In this document: piece after piece, positions 12,101 to 27,100 of the stretch
How the letters are laid out: each line of letters begins with the position of its first letter
How positions within the stretch are numbered: position 1 is the first letter of the stretch
NCBI RefSeq assembly: GCF_028583425.1
Contig: NC_072791.1
Span: 34,665,368-34,729,367 of the forward strand
DNA from: Eublepharis macularius
Lineage: Eukaryota; Chordata; Lepidosauria; Squamata; Eublepharidae
Direction: 5' to 3'
DNA: 64,000 nt
Position numbers and translations under genes: made by a program
The notes under the pieces: generated by a model
What the model was told of the DNA's origin: nothing
What the model saw: only the letters and a program-made list of their open reading frames with translations
The model's database searches: none

Positions 12101-15100
12101 TTAGAAACAGAGACTGAAATAAGGACTTATGCTGCACTGTAGGTCATCAGCTGAAATGCTAAATCCATCAAAGCACTTTCACTATCCATTTCGAAATCCT
12201 CATTAAATCTTGTTTGCAGCAAACCGAACTGTAAGTCAGAAACACTAAAAAAGCTAACATTTTCAGAAATGTGCACGCAACTGGAGCAACTTGTCAGATT
12301 TCAGTTTTTGATTTAGTTTGACCAGGAATAGTCAAAAGTTTAATATTGCTACCTCCAAGAAATTTTGCTTTTTTAAAAAAAAACTTGTGGTCTTAAAAAT
12401 ATGACCTGAGTACCTTAGAATACAAAACAGATTTTCTTGGACCTTGATCCTCCTGTGATTTTTACTGAAAATAACTTGGTTACCTTTGCTTGGTGTTAGG
12501 GGAGATTTTTAAATAGTACTCTGCTTCCAATTTGTAAGTCCCCTACTACCATTAACCCATATATTTTTCAAGACAGCAAACACAGTGAATACAGAGGGAA
12601 AATGGGTTTATTTCTTACATGGAATAACCCCAGACACTGCCTCCATTAGGGGGAGACGTGTAAAGACCAGTAGCATTGGGGGGCCTTATATAACCTTCAG
12701 TACTGATTGTTTACAGAATAACTGCTATTTATTTACAGAATAAAAAATAAGAGGTTAGGATGAAACCTTGTAAAAATGACGCAGACTGATGCATTTTCCA
12801 AGAGAACATGACATCTGACAAGTTTGAATGATAAATGAATTATATAAACAATTGAGAAGCTGGAGCCACGTATCTGACATTTTCCTCGTGAAGGAATTCA
12901 TCCAAGGCTAAATCTTACTTTATTTAATTAGAATAACCAAAACAACAAAATGTTTACACATTGCTCCAGTGGCCTGTCTCCACCAGAGGAGACACGTGTA
13001 ACAAGCAGGATATCTCAGAAGAAGGAATTTGACACTTAGAGCAAGGCTTTATCACTTTCCACAGATTTCCGTGTGCCAGTAGCTAGAATGTATGCTCAGA
13101 ACAAGATTCTATGAAATGGGGCCTAAAAATTCCCTAACAAATTCCCTGCTTTCAATTCTAGCTCATGATGCATGCAAGTCATTAGTATTATCCTGTGGAA
13201 CCTCCAGAGATAGTTGGAAACATCTTTGTAATTCTCTACACAGCACTGGTGTACAACTGATGCAACACTAAAATGCCATAATAAGTAAAATAAACGGAGG
13301 GGATTTGTCATTGTCTACCCCTTCATAGAGACCCTGATGTTAAGTGATCTTTTCTAGATGCTTGGAAATTTCTTTCCACTTCCAGACAGGGCAAGTAGAA
13401 AGCATCCCTTGTTTATAGTACCAGGAATGAAAACTGGTTCTTTAACTCAGGGTAGATGAAATAAGTATGAGAGGAAGGTCAATTTAGTGGTAATATGCTT
13501 AATCACTTTGGGAAGTAGCACAATGACATATCTGATGTGTTTGACTACAACCTGGCTGATGTAATCAGTGTCTAATGCAAACCAATTTCTATAATAGCAT
13601 TAGTCCAATTTTTAAAAAATCTTTGCTCAAATGACAGAACTTTCAGAGCTAAAGCTGTATTATTATGATGATCTTCAAATATGACTTAAAATTCTAACAT
13701 GTGCTCATCTTAGTGTCAAATACAAATTATGGCAAACCTGACAATATTCTTTTGGTCAAACCCATGGCACCTTATGGAGTAAGTTAAATCAACAAGGGTT
13801 TATGCAACCCTTCCCCCCTCCCTTCATGCACTGCAGGCCAGAAACTCCTCCAAAAAGGCAGTCAGTTAAATCTTGCATGTTCTTTAGACCAATCAATGCT
13901 AGCTGTGATATAGTCCTTTCGAGTAAGCATGACGGTCTCAATCACTTGAAAGTTTAATTCAAGTTCACATGGGAAAATCACCAAAATCATCTTTGAGTTC
14001 AAAGATGACAAAAAGAAAAAGGTTGCTTAAAGGACTGCTTATTAGTCAGCTCAGAGCAGGCTAGCACTGAGCTAAGCAATGATGCAAGGCAGCTAGACCT
14101 AAGGTGGATTTAAGGTGGAGCATGGAACAACGGTCCACGGTAAATGCCGGTGTTACCAGCAAAAGCCCTTCTCAGAAACAAGAATAAACTATGAGAGTAC
14201 ATTCTCCTTTCACTTAATGCCTGGCCAGGCATGCAGGTAAAATAGTGGCCAAGAAAAAACAATGAGGGTTCAGCATGGAACAGGAAAACCATGAATCCAT
14301 AAAGCATCCCCAGTGCAATGATAAAGTTTGTCATGAATGAGCAGTCAAATACAGTCAGGTAGTTCTGATTAAAAATTCCCTAACACCTGGGTTTCTGCCT
14401 ATTTCTCTAGGGCTCCATTCAGACATTACATGAAACCATGGTTCATTTCAACTGACTATGGCTAGTGTAGTTATCTGAATGCAGGATGTTTTATGGTAAG
14501 TTAGGGCTCATCAAGCCAAGATCTGCAGTTGGTTTATTAACCACAATTAGTCTAAACGATGGTTTCACTTGATATTTGAATGCAGACATCCTGGCTTAAT
14601 TACGGCTTGTTCCTAGTGACACCATACTAGACTACAGAGAGAAGGCAATGAAACCAACTCTTGCCAAAACAAACCAAGATTTGGATGACTGTCTGTGAAC
14701 TGAATCCTGGTTTCACTAATTAGCCATAGTTAAAATAAACCATGAGCTGGGGTTATACCTGATCCAAGCCTAAAAGAGGATCAGCAGGAATGTTTAGAAG
14801 TCCAGTACAAAAACTGAAATGCTTATTCCAGGCCAAGTGTTTATATTCCAGCAGGAATTCCCAAAACTTTGTAGCCAGATATGCAACACTAAGAGCTAAG
14901 CTACAAGAGACAAATTACAAAAGGAGGAGCACATGAAGGGAGTTGCAATGTTAGCTGGGAAGCTGAGTTTTAAAAGAGCTCGGAAGGCTTTGTCAATTCC
15001 CTTCTCTACAGAGCCAGGGAGATCTCTGCTCAGGTTTATTTCCTCTTTGCCTCTTAGAAGGGGAAGTGAAACTGACAGCACCTTGGGAGGCAGAGAGGAA

Positions 15101-18100
15101 ATTAATGAACCCTCTGAGCAGCAATCTCCCTGGCTCTGTAGAGAGAGGAAATTAACAAAGCATTCCGATCTCTTTTAAAACTCAGGTTCCCGGCTAACAT
15201 TGGAACTCCCTTTATGTGCTCCTCCTCGTGTAATTCGTCTCTTGAAGCTTGGCTCTAAGTCTCTGCATTATTTTGTGCACCAGATCTCATGCCATTTTAC
15301 TTTTACTTTCTACCAACTAGTATATGCCAATGTGATAGTTTTATTTTATTTGGACTTCATCCTGATCTACAAATTTAGCTTTTTAGTTCCTGACTCCTCA
15401 AAATCCTTATAACACTATATGCTGTAATGAGGCTAACCAGCCTCTGTGGGTGAGGTAAAGTGGCACTTTGAGCATCTCACATCTGGTAGAGGGTAGGAAA
15501 GCTGCCTAAAATCAGTGTGTCACATTCATAGACTTACAGCACTCCTAGCTAATCCCCTCTCTCATTTTATCCAAGTACCATGAAACAAATAGAGAAGCTG
15601 CAGCGGCTTCTGCTTTCTTTTGGAGTTTAACACCTACCTGCTCTATGCGGCCTTTTTGCATTTCCAGCACAGCCAAGTTGTTGTAAGCTTCTGCATGGTC
15701 ATTGTTGTTTGTCAAGGCCAGCTTGAAACACTGGAAAGCCAAGCTCGTATCCCCTATTCCCTGAGGAGGAAAAGCCAAACATATCTATGACAGAGTTGGT
15801 ATAAAGCCAGTCACCTATACTCTGCCAATGTATTGTCACACTTGAGCATGACCAAGAAGCAGAACCCAGAAGGGGGCTACCTGGATTGAAGCAGGTTTGG
15901 TTCTTAATGGCCAGTGACATCAGGAGCAGGGAAGAGAAGTTAACCCGCTTCCCAACAATGTCATCCTCAACTGTACCCCTTTACTTTCTTTCATTGCTGC
16001 ACCACAAAGGAAGAGGGAAAAGTGAAGAAAGAGACTATGCTTAGGGAACCTGATGTATTGTCGAAGGCTTTCATGGCTGGAGAACAATGGTTGTTGTGCG
16101 TTTTCCGGGCTGTATTGCCGTGGTCTTGGCATTGTAGTTCCTGACGTTTCGCCAGCAGCTGTGGCTGGCATCTTCAGAGGTGTAGCACCAAAAGATAAAG
16201 ATCTCTCAGAGATCTCTCAGATCTCTGTCTTTCGGTGCTACACCTCTGAAGATGCCAGCCACAGCTGCTGGCGAAACGTCAGGAACTACAATGCCAAGAC
16301 CACGGCAATACAGCCCGGAAAACCCACAACAACCATCTTAGGGAACCTGTTACTTGAAACTTGTTAGAAATATCAGAGGGGAAAACAGGTATTCAGGATT
16401 GGGCACTACCAGAGGTGTGAGCTTTTGGGGCAAGAGCCAAAGGGCTCTTGGTTCTCAAACCATGGTTTAAAGCCTTTGGCCCTGAGTGAGCTGGCTCAGA
16501 AAACCCAGGACCAGCCCAAGAGTTGATGTTGTATTGTATATTTGTTGCTGTTGTTTATGTTACATTTTTGTGTTTCTTTGCAAACCACACTGAGTCCCCC
16601 CACCTCAATGGCGGGGAAAGGTGGGATAGAAATACTTCAATAAATACAAATAAATAAAGAAAACCACAGCAGAGTAAACTGTTTCTGCATGACATCAGGA
16701 GCTAGTAAGCCTAGGTGGTTCTCCACATATATATTTGCATGTTTTCTCTTATACAAATACATATGGAAATGTTGCCATATGATTGGAGAATAACTGTACA
16801 GACTGAAGGAGTAGGAAGCAGAGTCAGTGAGCAGAAGGAAGTGGGATGGAGGGATTGGGACAGTCTACACACCATGGTTGTTAATGCTTTCCTGCAGATT
16901 AAAGAATTTGACAAAATTATGGATCCTCCTGAATGTAAACCAACTTTTCACATATAAACATTCCTTACAGGTTATGGGCTTTCAAATGGCATCCTGTTGC
17001 TGGGATTTAGAGCCGTTTCAAAGCCTTATAAAGACCAGTTGTTTGTTATGGACAGATGGTGTGCTGTTTATATATGTGGTAGTTAGCTTCCTACCGAGTT
17101 TGAGCAACCATTCCTGGTCGAAGGGCCAATTTACACAGGATGTGGGAGATCTGTATCAATGAACAATGAAGAGTCACTTCTCAAATTGTACACCTGATTT
17201 TTTAGGACAAAGTACAACCTCATCTGAACCCAACCAGCCACTCCCCTTTGGCAAGATGTTACAAGCCAGGTAGACAAGGGTCAAGCATAAAAAAATACAG
17301 GTCACATCTCTCTAAGCAACGAATTAAATTCACCCAAGAAAAGGTAGTCAAGGCTAAAGGAATGTCTTTCTAATGAAGCAGCACTGGTTATCAGGATGGA
17401 TGGAAGCAATTTTATCCACAAAATGCTTTGCAAGGCAATTCACAGTAATTTTCCAGAGGTGGGGGGTGGGTCCTGATACTATTGTCTAGTACAGTTTTCC
17501 AACCAGGGATTCCACAAGAAATTGTGGAATTTCTGAAATGCTGGAATTTCTGAAGTACCCCTTAAAATTTCAAATATACAAACCCTAATACTGAAGTAAA
17601 CTTTATATTGACTTTAGATATGAATTTTATTCTGATGTTTATTTTGATATGATATTTTAATATTTGAAAAATTAGGTAATACAAAAAATACAGGGAAAAA
17701 TGCTTCTTTTTTTTCTCACGCTGTAAGTTGACACACACACACACTTGTATGCATATATACAGATACACACAGATACATTTTCTTGACAATAATTCAGCAG
17801 TGATTGAACTGGGCTCCCCATCAGCAACTTGTTCTGGCCTGTAAATGTTTTCAGAGGTAGAGGCTCCCCAAGATTTGAAAAATTAATTTAGGAGTTCCTC
17901 CATGGAAAAAAAGGTTGGGAAACACTGGTCTAGTACTTGAAAGGCTTCTGAATACCTTCCTGGGCTTGCATTAATGCTTTAGCTTTTCTGCACAACTGTT
18001 AAGATAACATAAGAAATCTTGCTTTTACCACAGCAACATGTCCCAAGTTGTACCAAACATCAGCTGCCTCCTCCTCATTTTCAGCCAGTGAGAGTGCACG

Positions 18101-21100
18101 TTCAAAGGAGCTGAGAATCATGTCATACTGCTGGGCGTAGAAGCAACAGAGGCCCAGGTTGTTGAACAACTGGCAGTTATAAACACCCATCTGCAGGAGT
18201 CGTCTAGTTCAAGAAAATGTGTGTGTTTATTGGTAACGTTGCAGCATGGACTGTGAAACTATACAAACTACACAATCTACACAAGCACTTTTCATATTGA
18301 AATAGGCACCCAATGGAAGCTTGTAGAGAACCTTATGATGCTACTGGGTAACATTAGAAGAACATGGTTACATGGGAAGAATCCATAATCCAGCCCCCTT
18401 TCTGTGCCTGCACACTTCTCCGGGAAACAGGAGCGAAGTTGGCTTGGGAACAAGCTCCAAAATGGACTCCTGTTACATAACTAAGTCTTCTGGTGTTACT
18501 GCTGGACAAAGGAAGAAGTCAGCATATTGCAGCAGCTCCGTTGCAGCAAGCCACTGACATTAAAAAGGGCCCTTAAACTGGACTGGTACACTGAACTGAA
18601 ATGTATATTCAAATATGCCAAATGCTGAAATCAGCTGGTTACTATTAGTGTTAAGTGGCCCATCTCTCACCCACTATCTTATTCAGTAATTCAGCAACTA
18701 CAGAGCTTTTCCACAAATGCTTTCTATTAAAAATAGTTACTAATAGTTTATGAAGCACCTAAAAATCTACGTACTTGTCATTCAACAGAGGACAATAAAA
18801 CAGCAGTCTTGTCCATACGGCTTCTCACCTAACTTTTCCCTATGACGACCAATTACATCAGCAAACTGATGCCACCGCAGAAACCACTCCTGTTATGTGG
18901 GGTATCCAAAGTCATATGGAACTGATAAGCTTTGAGAGGCTAAATAATTCTGAAAGTTCAACAGGAAAAATGCTGTTTCGCTGTGCTTTGTGACCCAATT
19001 TCTTTTGTTTCCCCCATTTTCTGCTAAGGCTGTGTGCTCTGTCCAAGCTTTCAATTTTTTTAAAAAATGTCCATCCTCAGGCAGTATGATGTGGTTATCA
19101 CTGTCAAAGGTTATTTCAAAAGCTAGTAAAAACTGTTCAAATAGGCATAGGATGAAGTTCTCTACCTGGAAGCATCTGAAGTGCTTCAGAGAACATACGT
19201 TTTGGACAAGAGGAAGCACAAATATAAAACTGAACACAGAAAAAAATTAATAACAAAAAGGCAACATAATTGTTTGCTGTGTCAGTGGGGAACTGGATAG
19301 GATATTACAGGATCATGAAGCCCATGAATGCAGTTCAGCCACAGAACAAGATGCTGAAATTTCATCCTTAGTAGGTTTTGAAGAAAAGGTTACATGGTCC
19401 CCCATCACAGATGCTCTAAACATGGGAATTTGGCTAGAAAGCTAGTGCTGGCATCCTTTTTGAAAGTCCCATTTATTTTTATGTCGGGTATGCATTAGCA
19501 TTTCCTTTTTATGTAAATATTTTAGCCTCTTGAATACTTTCTGCAGATATGGAGACTCCCTTACCTATAAAACCGCAATGCTATCTCAGGCTGGTCTGAA
19601 TAGAAATGATTACTTCCAATGCATGCAATGGCTTCCACATGTGTATTATCTTGTTTTAAGACATCTTTATAGTAATCTGCAGCTGCAGAAATGTTGTTCA
19701 TTTCCTACAAAAAATTGGAAAAAGAAAAATTTTAAGCATGCTTTTGCTGTCTTTTTTATTATACCTGACAACTGTAATACTAAACTCCTGAGACTAGCCA
19801 TTAACAGGACATACAAAGTATACACATGAGCTGCTACAGAATTGACCATCCAAATAAAATCAAGTCTACAGTTTTATTAGACACTATCCCATACAATTGG
19901 CTTACATATAATCTTATAAATCTCTCTCTCTCTTCCTCATCATTTTATTGCTGAAGAACAAATGTATCCCAAATGATGTGCATACACACAAGTGTAATAT
20001 AATTATGAAATTAAATATTCCCCACATCAAAGAAAAATTTTCAATAACAATTTTTAATTATCTGATAGTGTACATATCTGCAGTTTTCCAGATGCTTTAA
20101 TCTGTTTATTTGTAGCAACTTGTTAACATAAGGAGATGATTTCAAATTACTATTTGGTTGCTGGCATACTGCTTCAGAAGGAGATTTGCAATGTTCTGTT
20201 GCAAACGTTCTAAATAATGCTATTGATCTGATCATACTTTTTCTACTGCAAGACCTTTCCATTGTAGAAGTTGGGACTGGGAATACTGGGGGAGGAGCCT
20301 CTGCTTCCACTAAAAAGTATTCATACTGCTAAAGTGCAACCTGCCTTCCACTTTGTGAAATGGGACCTTTAATCTGTCTTTTATAAAAAGCTTTGGACCA
20401 TTATGAACAGAAAAGATTGTGTGAACAATCAGAAATTAGCATGTTTTCCAGGTGCAGAAAATGGATGCTATTCTATAGTACTATTCATCCTGTGGCAGTC
20501 TATGAAGAGCAACAGGAACTCAATAAAATATGATCATTTAATTGTGAACAAGTTTGCAGATACATTGGATACCATTTTTGCACTGAAAATACTTGAAGAG
20601 TGTGCACGAACCGAAATATGAACCAAAGTTCGGTACGAACCAGGCCGGTTCATGGTTTGCGAACCAGCGGTTCGTCAGAGCCCATTCCTGACAAACCGCC
20701 ACGAACTTTAGGCTGGGTTGTTTGGTTCATTTTTTGGTTCATCACTGCAGACAGCCCAGCGCCAATTAATCAATTTCCTAGGCAACAGGGGATGGATTTC
20801 CTGCATTCTTTCTGCTGACCTGGAAGTGACAATTTGCTGACCCAGTTGTGAACCAAACAAACCGGTTCGCGAATGGAGGCAGGTTTGTGAAAGTTCGTGG
20901 TTCGTGAAATGTGTCGAACCACAAACTGCACAGTTTGTTTTTTTCCGGTTCGTGCCCATCTCTATTGAAGGGGATTAAAAAGCTTTCTGCTTAAAACAGA
21001 TGATTCACATTACACTCATCTACCGTACTTAACATTATGGACGGATCTCCTTGACTCTTACATAAAGGCAAAAAGGGTTTGGGCTCTTTGTTTACTATAT

Positions 21101-24100
21101 GACCTTGGGTTGGATCCAGACTAAACTAACAATTTCCACCAATTCCCCCTTCCTACTGCAGACTTCCCTGATGACAAACCTCTGGGTCCCCTATCCCCCA
21201 GGTGCAGCATTTTGTAGAGATCAGTGGGTTGCGATGGGAGGGCAGGAAAGTTCCATTCTGCCATTGGGAAATTTAGTCTGGGTCCAACCCCTCATCTCAG
21301 CTGACATGCGACCTCTCTGGTTCATATACATTGTAAATTATTTTTGTAATTGTTTTTATCTGAGTTGTGCCATTTTTAAAGCTGTTATTTATTCTTATGT
21401 TGCTTCGATTCTCTTGCATCTACCTTTCGTAAGCTTCTCAGCAATCTATAAAGTATCTTAAATAAATACTAACTTTTTTCTCTACTGAAAATGAACTGTT
21501 ATTTAATCTCTGGAGTATTTACCCTATTTGGTAATCTTACTGACTTAATGAATTCCCAATTACTTCCCCTACTAATGAAGCCAGCGCTGATCTGTAAAGA
21601 GTAATGCTGGTTAATCTTATTGACAGGCTATTTGTCACAAAAACATTTATTGCTCTCAAAATGAAGCAGCAGGAAGACTGAGGACCACAAGATCTCATCT
21701 AGTATGGCCTCCCTTGACTGGATGTGGTTTTGTCTAAACTAGGAAATACTCCTCCAGCAGAACAAATCATCTGGGCTTGATTTTTTCCCCTGTAGCATTA
21801 GCTGATTAGCATTTGAAAATGCTGGAAATCTATCCAGTGAATGTTTTTGAACAACAATGGGCAAACTGATCCTTTCTGTAAACTAGTAGCTTGGCTTGCA
21901 TACCTCATAGATCCTGGCAATACCACAAAGAAGGGAGACTTCTCCAGGAAACCGATCTAACCCTTGCTTGAAAACATCTAAAGCTTTCAAAGGCTGATCC
22001 AAGCGGGAATACACCTGAGCAAACAAACAGTAGATGCATCACAATGGTTTCATAGCTGACAGTTGTAACATGTGCTGCATGGGTCTATGTACAAAACTGC
22101 ATGAAAGAATAGCATGTCATGGGCAAAAACTACACTGAGCCGGCCCAGCAAAGGCTACCAGGTTTCACTATTGCCTGCCCAAACTTTCTAAAGTACAATG
22201 AGCTTTATGTAAACGAGCCATAGCCATGTTCACAGGTTGGAATGACCCGCTACTAGGGCTATCTCTCTCAAAAAAGAGGACAGTTGCCCTTTCCATAATG
22301 TTTAGGACAGGCCACCCCGTGTCCTTGTGCCCTAAAGTGGAATACTTTCCCACCACCATCAAACTCTGTTGTGGTATGGAGGGAGGGATATATGTAGCAT
22401 AATACCCTAAGGTAAGTTGCTCTTCATGCTACAGAAGGGGAGAACACAAGACAGATGACATTCTGAGAGGCTGCACTACATTGTGTTTCTTACAGTGTAT
22501 AGTTCCACCCTTTAGATTCAGCACCAACCAAATACCATAGCTTAAGACTATGGCTTGGATTCAATGAACTGTATGCACTAGTTTCTGCTGAGGAGTGGGC
22601 TTTCTTTAAAATACTAGGGCCCACAGAAAGCCACTCATCTTGAGCAAACAGAAGTTTCAGCAGAAGAGGAAGCATGCTATCTAGTGTGCATGGAGCTTGT
22701 TCATACAATCCCAGGCTTTCTAATATCAAACAAGAATGAAATAATGCTGACTTTCCAAAATATGGCCAAATGAGCCCCCTCTGACTTTTTTTAGCTAACT
22801 GCAGAGGCACACATGTGTAACCTCCAAGCTACTCAGGAACTCGAAAAACAATCTGTTTATTTAGTGTCACTGTGCTTGCACAGTGTTAGTATATTTCAGC
22901 AAGCCCATTGAGATCAGTCATACCAATGAAATAACATAATGAATAATGTAATGCTGACACAGCATACCAAACAACAGAAAGCCAGCTGTCACGGTGTTCT
23001 CATTACACATAATAGACAATACGGCATAGGACAAACTGTACCTACTTTAGGGGTAAGGAAACAGATTATTGCTATGGTTACAACAGCAAATAATATATAA
23101 TTATGGCATTTTGAACTGGGGGAAAAAGACACTTTCTTGAAAAAATACAACCAGCTCTGTATAATGAGACCTCCAGCAAGAATTATATGACAAACATACC
23201 ATGAAAAAGTTTGAAAAAGTGGCTTCATAAAGAGCCATAAAAATAAAAACAGACAAAATTATCCATGTATAATTAAAGTCTTATCCTCACTCATGCAGTT
23301 AACAATACATTTATTGAATTAGCTCTTATTGTATAGCCAGGACTCATACCACATAGTGCAATACAACTACAACTTCAACTTACAGGCGTCATACATACTC
23401 CAACCCATCAATTAAAGTTGGAGTTGGAGTATGTATGACGCCTGTAAGTTGAAGTTGTAGTTGTATTGCACTATGTGGTATGAGTCCTGGCTATACAATA
23501 AGAGCTAATTCAATAAATGTATTGTTAACTGCATGAGTGAGGATAAGACTTTAATTATACACGGATAATTTTGTCTGGTTATAGCTTGGACCGTGTTGCT
23601 CTGTTATTGTTAATAAAAATAAAAACATCAGGACTGGTGCAATAACTTTGTAACTACTTCTTAATGTGCCCTATACCGACATGCAAAAGTAATTGCTTCT
23701 TGGGTAAAATAAATAAATGAGACTGACTAGCTTTGTATGTTAGGCTCTGGCTACATCAAAAGAGACATTACCAATAAAGGAGATGTTTTAAGAAATTTTA
23801 CTGCAACAGCCTATTCCTGGAAATTCTCATTTGTGGATGTCAGTGTTAAAGCTTATCTAAAGCATCCTTCAAAGCATTCACAGTGAATTTCTGTTTATAA
23901 TCTGTACAGCAATTACCAAAGGATTTGTCTCAGCAATGTCTGTATTAACACTCTAAAGAAATGTCTACCTTGTGGCTGTCATGTTTATTTTAATTTTTCA
24001 ACATCCAAACCCATTTCTCCCATCAACCACTTTTCATAATCATATTTCTATGTAAGTGGCTTCAGTGACAGATTTACATGTAAAAGGAGGCTATATGGCA

Positions 24101-27100
24101 ATCTGTTTGTCCCCCGCCCCCACTTGGTCTTGAATTTCTTTTAAAAAACAGCTCAGCATGAAACATTTTGCAAACAGCTGCTTTCAAACCTAACCTTTCT
24201 TTAAATGAGGACACACTCATTAATATCAGAACCCTGGACAGTACCTTGCAGTTATACATCACATGTATAGCCAGAGATGCAGAGGAGTTAGCCGTGTTAG
24301 TCTGTGGTAGCAAAATCAAAAAGAGTCCAGTAGCACCTTTAAGACTAACCAATTTTATTGTAGCATAAGCTTTCGAGAATCAAGTTCTCTTTGTCAGATG
24401 CATGGTGTATAGCCAGAGCAATCTTTGAAGTTTCAGCCATAGCCATTCGCTAAGGTCCATTTAGAAATGACATGTCTGTTCAATGGGAGCAAGTGGCTGC
24501 AGCAAAATCTTCAAGGTCATCTGTGGCTGTGTGTACATTACTTCCCATGTGCACACACATAACCTGGTATAACAACATGCTAGTTGATCTTGCCCCCGAA
24601 CCCTCCCAATTAGGAATTTTGGAAAGATATTCCATGGAAGGAAGAAAAAAAACAGAGTGAAATGGTGTGCAGATCTTGTAATTTTACTAAATTATTTATG
24701 TACAGAATTTCTACACTGTCTTTCTACTAAAATAGCATTTAAAATAACTGAGGACACAAGAAATAACTGAGTGTTTGTTCTTGTAAGAGCAAAAATGACT
24801 ATTGTAAATATTACAACTGTGATAGCATTGAAAGTCAGGAGCATCATTAAAATTTACTAAATATACTCAGATTTTTAAAAGGATATTAAAAACTGGATGT
24901 ATTTCAAAGTAACTGAGAACCCTTTAATAGTGGATGAAAAACAGTATTTCCACTCTGCTGTTATCTCACATTTGAGCCTAAAGTTCCCCACTATTAACCT
25001 GAAATGACGAACCTTGAGTTGTAAATACCAACTTACTTTTGCCAAATACAGTCTCGTGTCTACAATATCCTGCTGTTTGAGAGCCGACTTAAATTGTGTT
25101 TCTGCTTCACGATACAATCCTAGCCTGAGGAAAGATGTAATTTAAAGATGTCCGAAAAACAAACTATTGGGGACAATTTTAAACTCATCTAAATTATGAT
25201 CTACAAAAGGATAAAATACATAAAGTGAACTATTTTCATCAATACAGAAGAGTCATTTCATTAGAAATTACATTTCCAGTTTTCCCAATTGTACACTGGA
25301 TTTTGAAATCCTTCCTAGACTTGCCCAAAACTTGTTAAAAGAGCTAACTTTCCCTGACAGTATTCCCACTGGATAAAACTTAAGAGTAATCCATTTAACC
25401 TGGAAAAAACTAATGGGGGCAATTCATAGACCATTTCTGTGGGTAAATTCTCAGTGACCTCATCGGGGCTATACTCATATATGGTCTAAAGCACATATGA
25501 AGCTACTGTCTGTCTTGCCCCCAATGCTAAATTTTAGCAGTAAAAGATATTTTTCAGGGAACATGTAATACAACTACTGTAATTAGTTACTGTAATTAAA
25601 TGTTTATACCCTCATTTACCTCCCCTTTCATTCACCAGGCCCAAATGTGCATAAAATTACTTCACAGAGAAATATTTTGCTGCAGTACCTCTTTAAAAAG
25701 ACTGTCAAAATATGCTTTTTACATAGCAAATTAAAAGGTAACTGAAGCATTGTATTAGAGCCAATTTCGATGAAAGGGAGCTATAAAAACAATGTAATAA
25801 GGACCTCTGAAGGCCTCTAATTGTTTTGCATTGTTTGTATCAAAAAGCATTAATAATAAAAATAACAACAACATTTATATATCCCTCTTCAGGACAACTT
25901 AATGTCCACTCAGAGCAGTTTACAAAGTATGTTATTATCCCACAACAATAATCACCCTGTGAGGTGGGTGGGGCTGAGAGAGCTCCTAGAAGCTGTGACT
26001 GACCCAAGATCACCCAGCTGGCTTCAAGTGGGGAATCAAATCACTACACTTCAGAGAGGATGTGCTAATCTAGCAGTTTAATTCAGTCTGATGACACAGC
26101 TCTAATTTTTAGCCACACACTTAGCAGATTCTATGACAGCAAGACAGCAGGATTTGAGTCCAGTGGCACCTCAGAGGCCAACAAGATTTTTCAAGGGTAT
26201 AAGTTTTCAAGAGTCAAAGCTCTGTTCTTCAGATGCAGGCTGTTGGTCTCTAAGGTGCCACTAGTCTCAAATCCTGCCGTTCTACTGCAGACCAACATGA
26301 TTACCTACCTGTGACAGCATGTCCTCTTTAAACACTGTGGCAAATTGTTAGTATCTTAAACCACCAATGACAAGATGGAAAGAAAAGAGAGGGGCAAGAT
26401 TGTCCCTTCTAAATTGCCTGCACATGCCTCTTCTCTTTAGTTTAGACTTTATCCAATTCAAAATGCATTTTCCAATTGCAGGGCTGGATCTTGTGAACAA
26501 GTTCCGTACATGCTAAACAGTCTTTTGCTACAGAGCAAACCAGTTTGCTCCAGGGCCCACTGAAAATAATTGATCGTGAACAAATGGAAGTTCTAGTAGA
26601 TGAGGAAGAGTGCTCTGTCTAGGGCACAGAGAACTCATAGGATCCAAGCCCTGGTCTTTGGAGCCTCAGAGACAGCCTAGCTGTCCTCACCTAATTCCCC
26701 CATTTTTTAAATAAAACAAAATAAAACTCAATGGGTTTGTTTACAGAAAGTTCAATGAATAAAGGTGTGGGTAACACTCCAAATCCCACAAGGTAGTATA
26801 ATATAGATAACAGGGATGGGGTACAAAACTGGAATATCATAATGTTATTCATAATATATTGACTTTTATTCTAAAAAGATAAATAAGATTAAATCAGAAT
26901 CTGACTGAAGGGACTATTCTCTTTACAGGCTTGGAACACTGCTGTTTCACTGCTTATAAACATGTCTCAAGATAGAACAAATGCACGAATCACCAAAAAC
27001 CAGCATTGTTTTTCCATCTTCAGATATCACATCTTAGTTGTTCCTACTGCTTGCAATTCCACACACTATGACTAATTCTATCTGTTTAATTTAACTTAAA

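Noticed and set aside
18893..19237. 114-codon minus-strand ORF between two TTC8 exons
   Set aside because: TTC8 phases join exactly without it, and it has no conserved motif.
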